A stretch of DNA of 62,494 bases from NCBI GenBank assembly GCA_018715125.1, contig DVMF01000060.1, forward strand, positions 1-62,494. The letters are read 5' to 3'. Made by a program: the position numbers and the translations under genes. This DNA is from Candidatus Coprousia avicola. Lineage in GTDB: Bacteria; Actinomycetota; Coriobacteriia; Coriobacteriales; Coriobacteriaceae. The notes under the pieces were generated by a model, which saw only the letters and a program-made list of their open reading frames with translations, was not told the origin of the DNA and searched no databases. Of this stretch, positions 62,189 through 62,494 are shown piece by piece (positions within the stretch are counted from its first letter, which is position 1; the number at the start of each line of letters is the position of its first letter).

Positions 62189-62494
62189 ATGGCGCAGCAA
62201 CAAGCAGCTAAGCTCCGCAAAGCGAGCCTTATCGAGATGCTCGGCTTCGGCTTCGTGGGCATCGGATCAAACATCCCCTTCGTGTTTATGGGCTCGTACC
62301 TGAGTTTCTTCTACACCGATATCTTCGGTCTCGCACCGGCCATCGCCTCGGGCCTGATGCTCGCCTCAAAGATCGTCGACGCCATCATCGACCCGTTGAT
62401 TGGTGTCGTTGCCGACCGCGTCAACACGAAGTTCGGACGGTATCGCCCGTTCCTCATCGTGATGGCGCCGTTTTGGGGCGTGTGCATCTGGGCG
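62189..62494 (+). CDS. GPH-family sugar:cation symporter, N-terminal part (cut by window end)
   Basis: The first 102 residues of a glycoside-pentoside-hexuronide family transporter (MelB/YihO/XylP type). GFGFVGIGSNIPFVFMG begins the first helix. SYLSFFYTDIFGL, ASKIVDAIIDPLIGVVADR and FGRYRPFLI are the family hallmark. AAGGGAGG precedes ATG 62189. It follows the second LacI gene and its operator; the substrate is inferred to be a sugar or glycoside. Confidence 0.92.
   Translation, partial: MAQQQAAKLRKASLIEMLGFGFVGIGSNIPFVFMGSYLSFFYTDIFGLAPAIASGLMLASKIVDAIIDPLIGVVADRVNTKFGRYRPFLIVMAPFWGVCIWA

Overview
The window is 62.5 kb of GC-rich, densely coding bacterial DNA with strong Shine-Dalgarno sites and a marked G/C preference at third codon positions. 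The gene set combines several PTS systems, Leloir and tagatose routes, amino-sugar deacetylases, a bacterial-type AspRS and HisRS, PEP carboxylase and nickel-pincer cofactor genes. This best fits a saccharolytic gut actinomycete of the Coriobacteriia, probably Collinsella or a close relative. That assignment is inference from gene content and base composition; no rRNA gene is present. I recognised no tRNA, rRNA, CRISPR array or insertion sequence.

Positions 1-15.6 kb are a galactose and amino-sugar utilisation region. It holds the 3' part of a GH35 beta-galactosidase, a mannose-family PTS (IIB, IIC, IID, a membrane-anchored helical-repeat protein, IIA), a GntR/UTRA regulator, an AgaS-like isomerase/deaminase and a NagA/AgaA deacetylase. 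A convergent galM-galK-galT Leloir operon follows, then a DeoR-family regulator, a LacC-like kinase and a GatY-like class II aldolase. The start resembles the pneumococcal bgaC-PTS-agaS locus for Gal-beta-1,3-HexNAc. Together the genes can import galactosyl-amino-sugars, split them, and feed both galactose and (N-acetyl)galactosamine into glycolysis.

Positions 16-33.5 kb are mainly housekeeping: pyruvate kinase, threonine aldolase, HisRS, PEP carboxylase, an XRE membrane regulator, a Cof-type HAD phosphatase and AspRS. Two accessory islands interrupt this stretch. One is an AT-richer segment with an orphan AbiEi-like protein carrying a nuclease-like C-terminus (17.6-19.2 kb). The other is an alpha-glucoside module with an FCD regulator, a GH4 6-phospho-alpha-glucosidase and a PTS IICB (21.9-26.2 kb).

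Positions 33.6-45.6 kb hold a polar amino-acid ABC transporter whose permease has an extra N-terminal ectodomain. A compact histidine operon follows (hisD-C-B-H-A-F-I-E, no hisG) with a convergent PHP histidinol phosphatase, an ArsC/Spx-like protein and LarB. Positions 45.7-50.6 kb carry minus-strand nagB-nagA and a sulfonate/nitrate-type ABC transporter.

The most unusual part is 50.6-62.5 kb. A LacI repressor with two identical 16-bp operators heads an operon encoding a complete parallel upper glycolysis (class II aldolase, PfkA-like kinase, TIM-like isomerase, PGI), a LarA-family nickel-pincer racemase/epimerase and an orphan lactose/cellobiose-type PTS IIB. LarC, with an extreme histidine-rich loop, lies next. 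A paralogous LacI gene and a GPH-family sugar symporter (cut by the window end) follow, with their own repeated operator. I infer a dedicated pathway for an unusual hexose, sugar phosphate or sugar acid; the substrate cannot be read from the sequence.
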